Origin: Anaerolineales bacterium
GTDB taxonomy: Bacteria; Chloroflexota; Anaerolineae; Anaerolineales; UBA4823
Direction: 5' to 3'
Assembly (NCBI GenBank): GCA_020853835.1
Contig: JADYYC010000256.1
Span: 1 to 6,130, forward strand
Length of the DNA stretch: 6,130 nt
The notes beneath the pieces were generated by a model. The model searched no databases and had not been told where the DNA came from. It saw only the letters and a list, made by a program, of their open reading frames with translations. Shown here piece after piece: positions 1 through 6,130 of this stretch; positions within the stretch are counted from its first letter, which is position 1; the number at the start of each line of letters is the position of its first letter. Both the position numbers and the translations under genes were made by a program.

Positions 1-792
1 ATCGATCTCACCACCCTCTCCGGCGACGACACCCCTGGAAGGGTGCGCCGGTTATGCGCAAAAGCCAGACAACCCATCCGCCCCGACATGCTCGAAGCGC
101 TTGGAATCGACTTCCCAGTCACCGTTGGCGCGGTGTGCGTCTACCCCAGCCGAGTGCGCGAGGCTGTGGAGGCTTTGCGGGGGACTTCGATCCCGGTCGC
201 CTCGGTTGCGACAGGGTTTCCCGCCGGTCAGACCCCCCTGCCACAGCGCATCGCCGAGATCGAACAGGCGATCGAAGCAGGCGCCAGGGAAGTCGATGTC
301 GTCATCAACCGCACGCTGGCGCTGACGGGTGACTGGCAGACGTTGTACGACGAGCTAAAAAGGTTCAGAGAAACCTGTGGCCATTCTGTTCACATGAAAA
401 CGATCCTCGCTACCGGAGACTTGGGCACCCTGCGCCAGGTGTACCAGGCCAGCCTGGTGGCGATGATGGCTGGTTCGGATTTCATCAAGACATCTACGGG
501 CAAAGAGAGCCTCAACGCAACGCTTGAATTTGGCCTTGTGATGTTGCGCGCAATCCGCGCCTATCTTGAGCGCACCGGCTATAAAGTTGGTTTCAAACCG
601 GCGGGCGGCATCAACAGCGCCAAACAAACCCTTGTCTGGCAGGCGCTCATAAAAGAGGAGCTCGGCGCGGACTGGTTGATGCCCGATTTGTTCCGCATCG
701 GCGCCAGCAGTCTCTTAACAGACCTGGAGCGGCAGCTTTACCATTGCATCACCGGGCATTACGCCGCCCGGCATCACATGCCGATGGGGTAA
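1..792 (+). CDS. deoC: Deoxyribose-phosphate aldolase, 5'-partial (DERA-type)
   Basis: Class I aldolase (EC 4.1.2.4) cleaving 2-deoxy-D-ribose 5-phosphate to glyceraldehyde 3-phosphate and acetaldehyde, a cytosolic step of deoxynucleoside catabolism. The frame is open from base 1 and already reads the family motif IDLTTLSGDDT, so the true start lies upstream; the GTG at 43 is inside the conserved domain and is not the start. Counting from base 1, Asp99 (in EVDVV) corresponds to E. coli Asp102, Lys163 (in DFIKTSTGK) to the Schiff-base Lys167, and Lys199 (in GFKPAGG) to Lys201, with nearly the same spacing. The phosphate-site stretch FRIGASSLL is present. The protein resembles the longer DERA group that includes human DERA, down to the tail (QLYHCITGHYAARHHMPMG), and lacks the C-terminal Tyr of the E. 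coli enzyme. About 50 N-terminal residues are probably missing if it has human DERA length. The stop is 27 bp before the ALDH16 gene, suggesting one operon. Confidence 0.97.
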   Translation: MDLTTLSGDDTPGRVRRLCAKARQPIRPDMLEALGIDFPVTVGAVCVYPSRVREAVEALRGTSIPVASVATGFPAGQTPLPQRIAEIEQAIEAGAREVDVVINRTLALTGDWQTLYDELKRFRETCGHSVHMKTILATGDLGTLRQVYQASLVAMMAGSDFIKTSTGKESLNATLEFGLVMLRAIRAYLERTGYKVGFKPAGGINSAKQTLVWQALIKEELGADWLMPDLFRIGASSLLTDLERQLYHCITGHYAARHHMPMG

Positions 793-809
793 CCTGCGCC
801 TCGCAGGAT

Positions 810-814
810 GGAGG
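810..814 (+). promoter_or_regulatory. Ribosome binding site deciding the ALDH16 start
   Basis: GGAGG lies 5 nt before the ATG at 820. The in-frame ATG at 808 overlaps this motif and has no Shine-Dalgarno sequence of its own, so 820 is the better start. The homologous N-terminus of ALDH16 proteins (an EIF..M-YGP-PES pattern) also begins just after this Met. Confidence 0.7.
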
Positions 815-819
815 TCCGG

Positions 820-3273
820 ATGAGCTTTTTAGAAATCTTTCGGGAAATGACCTATGGCCCGGCGCCCGAATCTTCAGAGGCGGTGAAAGGCTGGCTCGAT
901 CAGCACAACCGGAGATTTGGGCTCTTTATCGACAACCGCTGGGTGTATCCTGAAAATGCCAGTTACCTCGCCAGCCACGACCCTGCTACGGGGGAACTGC
1001 TTGCCGAGACGATCCAGGCTGGAAAAGCGGAAGTCGATGCCGCAGTCGCATCAGCCCGGGCGGCATTCGAGACATGGCGCAGCACGCCGGGCAACGTGCG
1101 GGCGCGCTATCTGTATGCTATTGCCAGAAACGTTCAAAAACACCATCGCCTGCTGGCGGTGCTAGAGTCTATGGACAACGGCAAACCGCTGCGTGAATCG
1201 CGCGATATCGACGTGCCGTTGCTGAGCCGGCATTTTTATTACCATGCCGGCTGGGCGCAACTGGCGGAGAAAGAACTCCCCGATTTCCAGCCCGTGGGTG
1301 TCGTCGGCCAGATTATCCCGTGGAATTTCCCTTTGCTGATGCTGGCCTGGAAGATTGCCCCAGCGATCGCCCTGGGGAATACTGTGGTGCTCAAGCCCGC
1401 CTCGTACACCCGCCTGAGCGCCCTGCTTTTTGCTGAAATCGTGGCGGAGGCGGGGCTTCCCCCCGGCGTGATCAACGTTATAACAGGCAGCAGCAAGGCC
1501 GGTTCGATGATCGTCGAACATCCGGACGTCGACAAAATCGCGTTCACCGGCTCCACTGAGGTCGGGCGCACCCTGCGCCGCCAAACAGCGGGTTCTGGCA
1601 AGCGGCTGTCGTTGGAACTGGGAGGCAAATCGCCATTCATCGTCTTTGACGACGCCGATCTTGACGGGGCGATTGAGGGCGTGGTCGACGCGATCTGGTT
1701 CAACCAGGGGCAGGTTTGTTGTGCTGGCTCGCGCCTGTTGGTCCAGGAGAACATTGCGGATACCTTTATCGAAAAACTAAAAAAACGCATGGGAAAGCTG
1801 CGCGTGGGAGATCCGCTTGACAAAGCCATAGACATGGGCGCCATCGTCGATAAAACCCAATGGGAGACGGTGGACGGTTGGGTTAAAAGGGGCGTGCAGG
1901 AAGGCGGCAGCCTGTTTCAGCCGGATATTCCGCTACCCACCCAAGGCCTGTTCTACCCGCCAACGCTGATTACCGGCCTGGACCCCGCCGCCGAAACCGT
2001 CCAGCAGGAGATCTTCGGACCCGTGCTGGTCTCCCTGACCTTCCGAACGCCGGCCGAGGCGGTTGCTCTGGCAAACAACACGCGCTATGGGTTGGCCGCA
2101 AGCGTTTGGAGCGATAACATCAACCTGGCGCTGGACGTCGCCAGCAAAGTCAAAGCGGGCACCGTCTGGGTCAACAGCACCAACCTGTTCGACGCCGCCT
2201 CTGGCTTTGGAGGGTACCGTGAGAGCGGGTTCGGTCGCGAGGGCGGTAAGGAAGGCCTTTTTGAATACCTGCGCCCGGTCTGGCAGGAAAGGCCCTGCCC
2301 CAGGCTGGATGCGGAGGAGAAAGAGAATGCTTCGTGGTGCGCCGCGGTTCCACCGGGCCCAATTACCCCGAACGGGAAAGGGTCTCGACAAGCCGCAGCC
2401 ACAGACGAGCTGCCAAGAGTGGACCGGACCCCAAAATTGTACATCGGTGGGAAACAGGCGCGCCCGGATGGCGCGTATACCCGCGCCATCTTGGGAGCCA
2501 GGGGAAATCTGATTGGCCAGGTTGGCGAAGGGAACCGGAAGGACATCCGCAATGCGGTCGAAGCCGCCCACGCCGCGCATACCGCAAAACCGGGATGGGC
2601 CATGCGTCACGGGCATAACCGCGCCCAGATCCTTTACTATATCGGCGAAAACCTGGACGCGCGTTTCGACGAATTCGCGGCTCGGATTGCTGCCATGACG
2701 GGAAAATCCATGAAGTCATCACGCGGCGAAGTGGGGCTTGCCGTGGACCGCCTGTTCACCTACGCTGCCTGGGCAGACAAATACGGAGGGACGGTTCAAG
2801 AGACCACCCTGCGCGGCGTCACCCTGGCCGTGAACGAGCCGGTCGGCGTGATCGGCATCGCCTGTCCCGACAATGAACCCCTGCTTGCTTTCGTTTCCCT
2901 GATGGCCCCCGCAATCGCCCGCGGCAACACTGTGGTGATGATCCCGAGCGAGAAATACCCCTTGAGCGCGGTAGACTTCTACCAGGTGCTGGACACATCG
3001 GACGTCCCAGCCGGGGTGGTCAACATCGTCACCGGCAACCGGGATCACCTGGTGAAGACGCTGGTCGATCATGAAGATGTGGATGCGATCTGGTACTTCG
3101 GCAGCGCGTTGGGCAGTTATCACGTGGAACACCGCTCAGCGGCGAATATGAAGCGCACCTGGGTCAATTATGGGATCGAGCGCGACTGGCACAAGCCGGA
3201 TCAAGGCGAGGGGCATGAATTATTGATGGAAGCCACCCAGGTAAAGAACATCTGGGTGCCGACTGGCGAGTGA
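820..3273 (+). CDS. ALDH16: Two-domain aldehyde dehydrogenase, ALDH16 family
   Basis: NAD(P)-dependent aldehyde dehydrogenase of 817 residues, against about 800 for ALDH16. Domain 1 (about 20-490) is a full ALDH: Asn169 in PWNF, Lys192 in VLKPAS, general base Glu266 in LELGGKS, nucleophile Cys300 in FNQGQVCCAGSR, and Glu397 in EIFGPV, so it should be active. A polar, Pro-containing linker (about 492-540) leads to domain 2 (about 541-817), which keeps the Rossmann-like half but loses catalysis: the Lys becomes Ile708, the Glu becomes Asn783 (in WVNYG), and the segment that should carry the Cys is absent. The WYFGS motif and the ending IWVPTGE are ALDH16 hallmarks shared with human ALDH16A1. 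Known for the family: bacterial members are active, while vertebrate ALDH16A1 has lost its Cys. Sitting 27 bp after deoC, it may oxidise the acetaldehyde made by DeoC; that substrate is inferred. No frameshift is seen across the linker. Confidence 0.93.
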   Translation: MSFLEIFREMTYGPAPESSEAVKGWLDQHNRRFGLFIDNRWVYPENASYLASHDPATGELLAETIQAGKAEVDAAVASARAAFETWRSTPGNVRARYLYAIARNVQKHHRLLAVLESMDNGKPLRESRDIDVPLLSRHFYYHAGWAQLAEKELPDFQPVGVVGQIIPWNFPLLMLAWKIAPAIALGNTVVLKPASYTRLSALLFAEIVAEAGLPPGVINVITGSSKAGSMIVEHPDVDKIAFTGSTEVGRTLRRQTAGSGKRLSLELGGKSPFIVFDDADLDGAIEGVVDAIWFNQGQVCCAGSRLLVQENIADTFIEKLKKRMGKLRVGDPLDKAIDMGAIVDKTQWETVDGWVKRGVQEGGSLFQPDIPLPTQGLFYPPTLITGLDPAAETVQQEIFGPVLVSLTFRTPAEAVALANNTRYGLAASVWSDNINLALDVASKVKAGTVWVNSTNLFDAASGFGGYRESGFGREGGKEGLFEYLRPVWQERPCPRLDAEEKENASWCAAVPPGPITPNGKGSRQAAATDELPRVDRTPKLYIGGKQARPDGAYTRAILGARGNLIGQVGEGNRKDIRNAVEAAHAAHTAKPGWAMRHGHNRAQILYYIGENLDARFDEFAARIAAMTGKSMKSSRGEVGLAVDRLFTYAAWADKYGGTVQETTLRGVTLAVNEPVGVIGIACPDNEPLLAFVSLMAPAIARGNTVVMIPSEKYPLSAVDFYQVLDTSDVPAGVVNIVTGNRDHLVKTLVDHEDVDAIWYFGSALGSYHVEHRSAANMKRTWVNYGIERDWHKPDQGEGHELLMEATQVKNIWVPTGE

Positions 3274-3307
3274 CGAGCCTGGTTTGACCGACGAAATTCT
3301 ATTTACT

Positions 3308-3312
3308 GGGAG
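3308..3312 (+). promoter_or_regulatory. Ribosome binding site of the fatty acid hydroxylase gene
   Basis: GGGAG ends 8 nt before the ATG at 3321, good spacing that supports that start. The 47-bp gap holds no convincing promoter or hairpin, so the gene is probably read through from the deoC-ALDH16 unit. Confidence 0.6.
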
Positions 3313-3320
3313 TAACTGAG

Positions 3321-3986
3321 ATGGATGACCTGCCTTTGAGGTATGCTGAAATGGGCGGCCTGCCCATTGACCACAGCGACAAACCGATCCGCCTGTTCAA
3401 GTCAGATTTCCTGGAGTTTTTCACCCACATCACGCCACAGGTTGTGGTCGCGATCTGGACGCCGGTGATTGCATGGCTGCTGTGGCGCGCGTTTGTCTTC
3501 GCTCCAGTTCGGGGGGCCTATCTGCACATCCCGCTGGCTGTTTTGTGTGGGATTGCGGTGTGGACTTTCACCGAATACACGCTCCACCGTTTCGTTTTCC
3601 ATTTTCACCCTCAGGGTGAGACGATGAAGCGCCTGGTATTTTTATTCCACGGGATTCACCACGCCCAGCCGCAGTGCAAGACACGCCTCGTCATGCCGCC
3701 CGCGGTTAGCATTCCAATGGCGCTCGTGTTTTATTTCTTGTTCAGCGTCATTGTAGGGAAATTATTGGGACTTTCTCATTGGGTCGATCCGATCGTGGCC
3801 GGGTTTATGTTCGGATACCTGGTCTATGACCTGATCCACTACGCCACCCACCACTTCCCGATTCGCAGCGGTTTGATGAAAGCGCTCAAGCGGCACCATA
3901 TGCAGCACCACTTCAAACATCCCGATTTGCGTTTTGGAGTCAGCTCAACCGTGTGGGATCATGTGTTCGGAACGCTGCCCGAATAG
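3321..3986 (+). CDS. Membrane fatty acid hydroxylase superfamily protein (FA2H/Scs7-like, no cytochrome b5 domain)
   Basis: A 221-residue integral membrane protein of the fatty acid hydroxylase/sterol desaturase superfamily, di-metal enzymes that use O2 to hydroxylate lipid chains. The metal-binding histidine clusters are all present in family order: HRFVFH (His89, His94), HGIHH (110-114), HYATHH (173-178) and HHMQHH (192-197), followed by the typical FGVSSTVWDHVFGT. Hydrophobic segments lie near 40-60, 66-84, 127-149 and 155-172, which fits four membrane passes with the histidines on the cytoplasmic face. The pattern is closest to fatty acid 2-hydroxylases (yeast Scs7, human FA2H), but the N-terminal cytochrome b5 domain is absent, so electrons must come from a separate partner. 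The substrate cannot be read from the sequence; a 2-hydroxy fatty acid or a hydroxylated membrane lipid is likely. A carotenoid hydroxylase (CrtZ-like) is a weaker alternative. Its link to the upstream genes is positional only. Confidence 0.88.
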   Translation: MDDLPLRYAEMGGLPIDHSDKPIRLFKSDFLEFFTHITPQVVVAIWTPVIAWLLWRAFVFAPVRGAYLHIPLAVLCGIAVWTFTEYTLHRFVFHFHPQGETMKRLVFLFHGIHHAQPQCKTRLVMPPAVSIPMALVFYFLFSVIVGKLLGLSHWVDPIVAGFMFGYLVYDLIHYATHHFPIRSGLMKALKRHHMQHHFKHPDLRFGVSSTVWDHVFGTLPE

Positions 3987-4042
3987 GCCCTGCGCTCAGG
4001 ACTTTATTATTTCCTGTCTCAGATAATCAGGATTTTTGTCAC

Positions 4043-4071
4043 TTTCAATCCCCATGATAAAAAGATATGAT
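4043..4071 (+). promoter_or_regulatory. Possible sigma-70 type promoter for the mmd operon
   Basis: TATGAT at 4066-4071 is a 5-of-6 match to the -10 box. A weak -35 candidate, TTTCAA at 4043-4048, lies 17 bp upstream. Transcription would start near 4078, inside the loop of the terminator hairpin, giving a leader of roughly 60 nt. This is the AT-rich gap between two units, where a promoter is expected, but the -35 match is poor and the site is an inference. Confidence 0.3.
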
Positions 4072-4102
4072 TCAAGGCATCCAACCTTGGATCATATTTT
4101 TT
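4065..4102 (+). terminator. Probable rho-independent terminator of the deoC-ALDH16-hydroxylase unit
   Basis: Arms 4065-4077 (ATATGATTCAAGG) and 4085-4097 (CCTTGGATCATAT) pair over 13 bp with one G-U wobble, closing a 7-nt loop (4078-4084). A run of six T follows at 4097-4102. The stem can be lengthened by A4060-A4063 pairing with T4099-T4102, so on the other strand it also resembles a terminator. It begins 78 bp after the hydroxylase stop. The stem is AT-rich at its base, which weakens the call a little. Confidence 0.6.
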
Positions 4103-4115
4103 AGCCAATCCAAGG
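4085..4115 (+). repeat. Alternative inverted repeat sharing an arm with the terminator
   Basis: CCTTGGA at 4085-4091, part of the terminator 3' arm, is also exactly complementary to TCCAAGG at 4109-4115 (7 bp, 17-nt loop). The two pairings exclude each other. It could be a hairpin in the mmd leader or a protein-binding site made of repeated TCCAAGG half-sites; with only 7 bp it may also be chance. Confidence 0.4.
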
Positions 4116-4130
4116 TCCAAAAGAAAATCA

Positions 4131-4135
4131 GGGAG
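4131..4135 (+). promoter_or_regulatory. Ribosome binding site supporting the TTG start of mmdA
   Basis: GGGAG lies 5 nt before the TTG at 4141. The next in-frame ATG is the codon of Met68, well inside the conserved carboxyltransferase domain, so this motif makes TTG the best start. Confidence 0.65.
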
Positions 4136-4140
4136 AAATC

Positions 4141-5703
4141 TTGAACGACTATTCATCTGAAGACCCTAGAATACTCCGGTTGCGCGCCTTGCGTGAAAAG
4201 ACCCGCCTGGGCGGCGGCGAGAAACGCATTGAAACCCAACATGCAAAAGGCAAGCTGACCCCGCGCGAGCGCCTCGACCTGTTGTTGGACACAGGCACCT
4301 TTAACGAGCTGGAACCATTTATCACAGCCCCATCAGACGAGATGGGGCTGGCGGTCGAGAAGTACCCTGGCGACGGCGTGGTTACCGGCTATGGGCAGAT
4401 CGAGGGCCGCACGGTTTATGTGTACGCCCAGGATTTCACCGTCTACGGCGGAACGTTGAGCATGATGCAAAGCCACAAAATCTGCCGGGTGATGGACCTC
4501 GCGGTCAGGAACGGCGTTCCAATCATCGGGCTGATCGATTCGGGCGGGGCAAGGATCCAGGAGGGCGTGAAGAGTCTGGGCGGCTATGCGGAGATATTTC
4601 GCCGCAACGCTCAGTACTCCGGCGTCATCCCACAAATAAGCGTCATGTTGGGGCCCTGTGCGGGCGGCGCGGCATATTCGCCCGCGCTGACCGACTTGAT
4701 CATCATGGTGGATAAACACTCGTTCATGTTCCTCACCGGGCCGGACGTCATCAAAGGCATGACGGGCGAGGTCGTCGATGCCGAGACCCTGGGCGGCGCG
4801 GCGGTTCACATGGCCACCACGGGAACCGCCCATCTTTCAACCCCAAGCGAACAGGAGACGCTGGCGCTGACGCGCCGGGCGTTGGGTTATTTCCCCTCCA
4901 ACAACATTGAAAATCCGCCCTACCAGCCGCCGTCTGACGACCCGCTGCGGATGGATATCGAGCTCAATCACATCATCCCCCAGGATGCCTATGAAGCCTA
5001 CAGCATGAAGGAGGTCATCCAGCACGTCGTCGATCGTGATTCATTCCTGGAGATCCAACCGTACTGGGCGATGAACGCCATTGTAGGGTTGGCGCGCATC
5101 GGCGGTCACTGCGTGGGGATTGTGGCGCAGGAACCCAGCGTCATGGCGGGGGTTATCGACATCGATGCGTCGGATAAAATGGCGCGCTTTGTGCGCATGT
5201 GCGATTGTTTCAATATGCCAATCGTGACCTTTGTCGATTCGCCCGGGTTCCTGCCGGGAACGCACCAGGAATACGGGGGCATCATCCGGCATGGGGCAAA
5301 AGTGCTCTACGCCTTTTCTGAAGCCACTGTCCCGAAAATTACGGTGATTACTCGCAAAGCGTATGGCGGGGCGTACGTGGTGATGAGCAGCAAATACCTG
5401 GGCACAGACGTGACATACGCCTGGCCCAGCGCCGAAATCGCCGTGATGGGGGCTGAAGGCGCAGTCAATATCCTGTATAAACGCCAGATCGACAGCGCCG
5501 AAGACCCGCAATCAGAACAAAAACGGCTGGTTGACGACTATCGCGAACGCTTCAACAACCCTTACTTCGCCGCACGTGAAGGGTACATAGATGACATCAT
5601 CGAGCCGCGCGAAACGCGCCCCAAAATCATCGCCTCACTGGCGGCGCTGCGTGATAAACAAGCCCCTGCACCAATGCGCAAACATGGAAACATCCCGGTG
5701 TAG
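4141..5703 (+). CDS. mmdA: Methylmalonyl-CoA decarboxylase carboxyltransferase (alpha) subunit
   Basis: A 520-residue biotin-dependent carboxyltransferase of the PccB/MmdA family, usual length about 510-520. It would move the carboxyl group of (S)-methylmalonyl-CoA to biotin on MmdC, leaving propionyl-CoA. Two crotonase-like halves are seen: the N half with GPCAGGAAYSPALTD (171-185), the C half with KAYGGAYVVMSSK (406-418), which supply the oxyanion-hole glycines. The N-terminal RLRALREKTRLGGGEKRIETQ-type segment, the LTPRERLDLLLD motif (39-50) and the ending KHGNIPV are standard. The same family includes propionyl-CoA carboxylase beta subunits, and sequence alone does not fully separate them. 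The decarboxylase is favoured because an OadG-type anchor and a biotin carrier follow directly and no biotin carboxylase gene is seen. Val413 occupies the position where actinobacterial PccB has an Asp, as in decarboxylase and transcarboxylase relatives (from memory). Translation begins at TTG, which may lower expression. Confidence 0.9.
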   Translation: MNDYSSEDPRILRLRALREKTRLGGGEKRIETQHAKGKLTPRERLDLLLDTGTFNELEPFITAPSDEMGLAVEKYPGDGVVTGYGQIEGRTVYVYAQDFTVYGGTLSMMQSHKICRVMDLAVRNGVPIIGLIDSGGARIQEGVKSLGGYAEIFRRNAQYSGVIPQISVMLGPCAGGAAYSPALTDLIIMVDKHSFMFLTGPDVIKGMTGEVVDAETLGGAAVHMATTGTAHLSTPSEQETLALTRRALGYFPSNNIENPPYQPPSDDPLRMDIELNHIIPQDAYEAYSMKEVIQHVVDRDSFLEIQPYWAMNAIVGLARIGGHCVGIVAQEPSVMAGVIDIDASDKMARFVRMCDCFNMPIVTFVDSPGFLPGTHQEYGGIIRHGAKVLYAFSEATVPKITVITRKAYGGAYVVMSSKYLGTDVTYAWPSAEIAVMGAEGAVNILYKRQIDSAEDPQSEQKRLVDDYRERFNNPYFAAREGYIDDIIEPRETRPKIIASLAALRDKQAPAPMRKHGNIPV

Positions 5704-5715
5704 AGCAGGTGTCCA

Positions 5716-6054
5716 ATGTCGTCTGACATAATGCTGACAATCCAAATTACTGCGATCGGAATGGGGCTGGTTTTCGGCGCTATTTTGCTTCTATGGGGGG
5801 TAATGGCGCTGCTGGTCCGGCTTTCCAGTGGAGCCGAAGATCAGGACGAGGAAGTTATCCTCATTTCTGCGGGCGAGAAATCTGAGGCCGATTATAAACG
5901 CCTCGCCGCAATCGCCGCAGTGGCGGCGGCGCTCGCCAAAAAGTCCGCTTTGGGCGAGCCCCATCTCTTCCCGCTGCCGCCGACTGCTACCGTCAGCGCC
6001 TGGCAATCGGTGCTCCGCACCCGCATGCTAAACAAGAGAGGTATGGGGAAATGA
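5716..6054 (+). CDS. mmdD: OadG-family membrane subunit (delta/gamma chain) of the Na+-pumping decarboxylase
   Basis: A 112-residue small membrane protein of the OadG family (oxaloacetate decarboxylase gamma or methylmalonyl-CoA decarboxylase delta), which holds the soluble carboxyltransferase onto the membrane pump and stabilises the complex. One transmembrane helix at about 9-35 is preceded by a short N-terminus. It is followed by an acidic stretch (EDQDEE, 41-46), an Ala-rich helix (about 62-76), a Pro-rich hinge (LPLPP-like, 84-90) and a basic tail starting SAWQ, which fits the family's usual architecture. The overall sequence is poorly conserved in this family, so the call rests on architecture and position. 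The gene starts 12 bp after mmdA behind a weak AGGTG motif (5707-5711) and overlaps mmdC by four bases (ATGA), implying translational coupling. Hydrophobic residues dominate the helix and no His-rich zinc site is seen in the tail. Confidence 0.85.
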   Translation: MSSDIMLTIQITAIGMGLVFGAILLLWGVMALLVRLSSGAEDQDEEVILISAGEKSEADYKRLAAIAAVAAALAKKSALGEPHLFPLPPTATVSAWQSVLRTRMLNKRGMGK

Positions 6055-6130
6055 AGATAATCGTGACCGTTGATCAAAAAGCATACGAAGTGGACATTGA
6101 AAACCTGGACAACCGACCGATCATCGCCAT
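6051..6130 (+). CDS. mmdC: Biotin carboxyl carrier subunit, 3'-partial (start only)
   Basis: Only 26 codons are in the window, reading MKIIVTVDQKAYEVDIENLD and a few more. The pattern V-TVD-K-YEV-IE is the usual N-terminal beta strand opening of small biotin carrier subunits (MmdC, OadA C-terminal domain, PCC carrier). The flexible Pro/Ala linker and the biotinylated MKM motif would lie past the right edge and cannot be seen. The ATG overlaps the mmdD stop (ATGA) with a GAGAGG motif at 6036-6041, so the two are likely translated together. Position after mmdA and mmdD supports the role of carrying carboxybiotin between MmdA and the membrane pump. Confidence 0.8.
   Translation, partial: MKIIVTVDQKAYEVDIENLDNRPIIA

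Noticed and set aside
43..792. GTG at 43 as the start of deoC
   Set aside because: The conserved IDLTTLSGDDT motif is read in the same frame upstream from base 1, so the gene starts outside the window.
808..819. ATG at 808 as the ALDH16 start
   Set aside because: It has no ribosome binding site and overlaps the GGAGG that serves the ATG at 820; homology begins after 820.
1239..1844. 201-codon open frame on the minus strand
   Set aside because: It lies fully inside the ALDH16 coding region, shows no recognisable domain, and is explained by the GC-rich codon pattern of the plus-strand gene.
1933..2616. 227-codon open frame on the minus strand across the ALDH16 linker
   Set aside because: The composition is low in motif content and the plus-strand frame is continuous with clear homology on both sides.
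3284..3312. TTGACC as a -35 box of a promoter before the hydroxylase gene
   Set aside because: No -10-like hexamer occurs at 16-18 bp spacing; the place is taken by the GGGAG ribosome binding site.
4012..4037. Short hairpin TCCTG/CAGGA followed by TTTTT as another terminator
   Set aside because: The stem is only 5 bp with a 12-nt loop, much weaker than the 13-bp hairpin at 4065-4097.
4333..4833. 166-codon open frame opposite mmdA
   Set aside because: It is antisense to highly conserved carboxyltransferase sequence and has no ribosome binding site or family match that I can see.
4141..5703. Plain propionyl-CoA carboxylase beta subunit
   Set aside because: It cannot be fully excluded by sequence, but the following OadG-type anchor and separate biotin carrier fit a Na+-pumping decarboxylase better.

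Overview
The window reads as a bacterial chromosome segment with five complete or nearly complete plus-strand genes plus the start of a sixth, moderately GC-rich, tightly packed, with Shine-Dalgarno motifs. Nothing in it looks mobile: no tRNA, rRNA, insertion sequence, CRISPR array or integrase was seen. Family composition (DERA-type deoC, a two-domain ALDH16, a Na+-pumping decarboxylase operon) would suit an anaerobic or facultative Chloroflexota (Anaerolineae-like) lineage. That taxonomic guess is inference from family content only.

Left block (1-3986): the 3' part of deoC (deoxyribose-phosphate aldolase), then after 27 bp an 817-residue two-domain aldehyde dehydrogenase of the ALDH16 family, then after 47 bp a small membrane fatty acid hydroxylase. 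DeoC splits deoxyribose 5-phosphate into glyceraldehyde 3-phosphate and acetaldehyde, and the adjacent dehydrogenase is well placed to oxidise the aldehyde. The hydroxylase has no obvious metabolic tie to the first two and may simply be co-transcribed.

Intergenic region (3987-4140): AT-rich, 154 bp. It holds a 13-bp-stem hairpin followed by a T run (probable terminator of the left block). A possible promoter, and a third copy of the stem motif that can pair alternatively, overlap this hairpin. It separates the two transcription units.

Right block (4141-6130): mmdA (carboxyltransferase subunit, TTG start), mmdD/oadG (single-helix membrane anchor) and the first 26 codons of mmdC (biotin carrier), overlapping its neighbour by ATGA. 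The A-D-C order matches Na+-translocating methylmalonyl-CoA decarboxylase; the membrane beta subunit (mmdB) would be expected just past the right edge. The complex would decarboxylate (S)-methylmalonyl-CoA to propionyl-CoA and export Na+, as in succinate-to-propionate fermentation.

All genes belong to known families. The most interesting points are the deoC-ALDH16 pairing with animal-like sequence features, the intact catalytic residues of this ALDH16 beside a decayed second domain, and the overlapping hairpins before mmdA.
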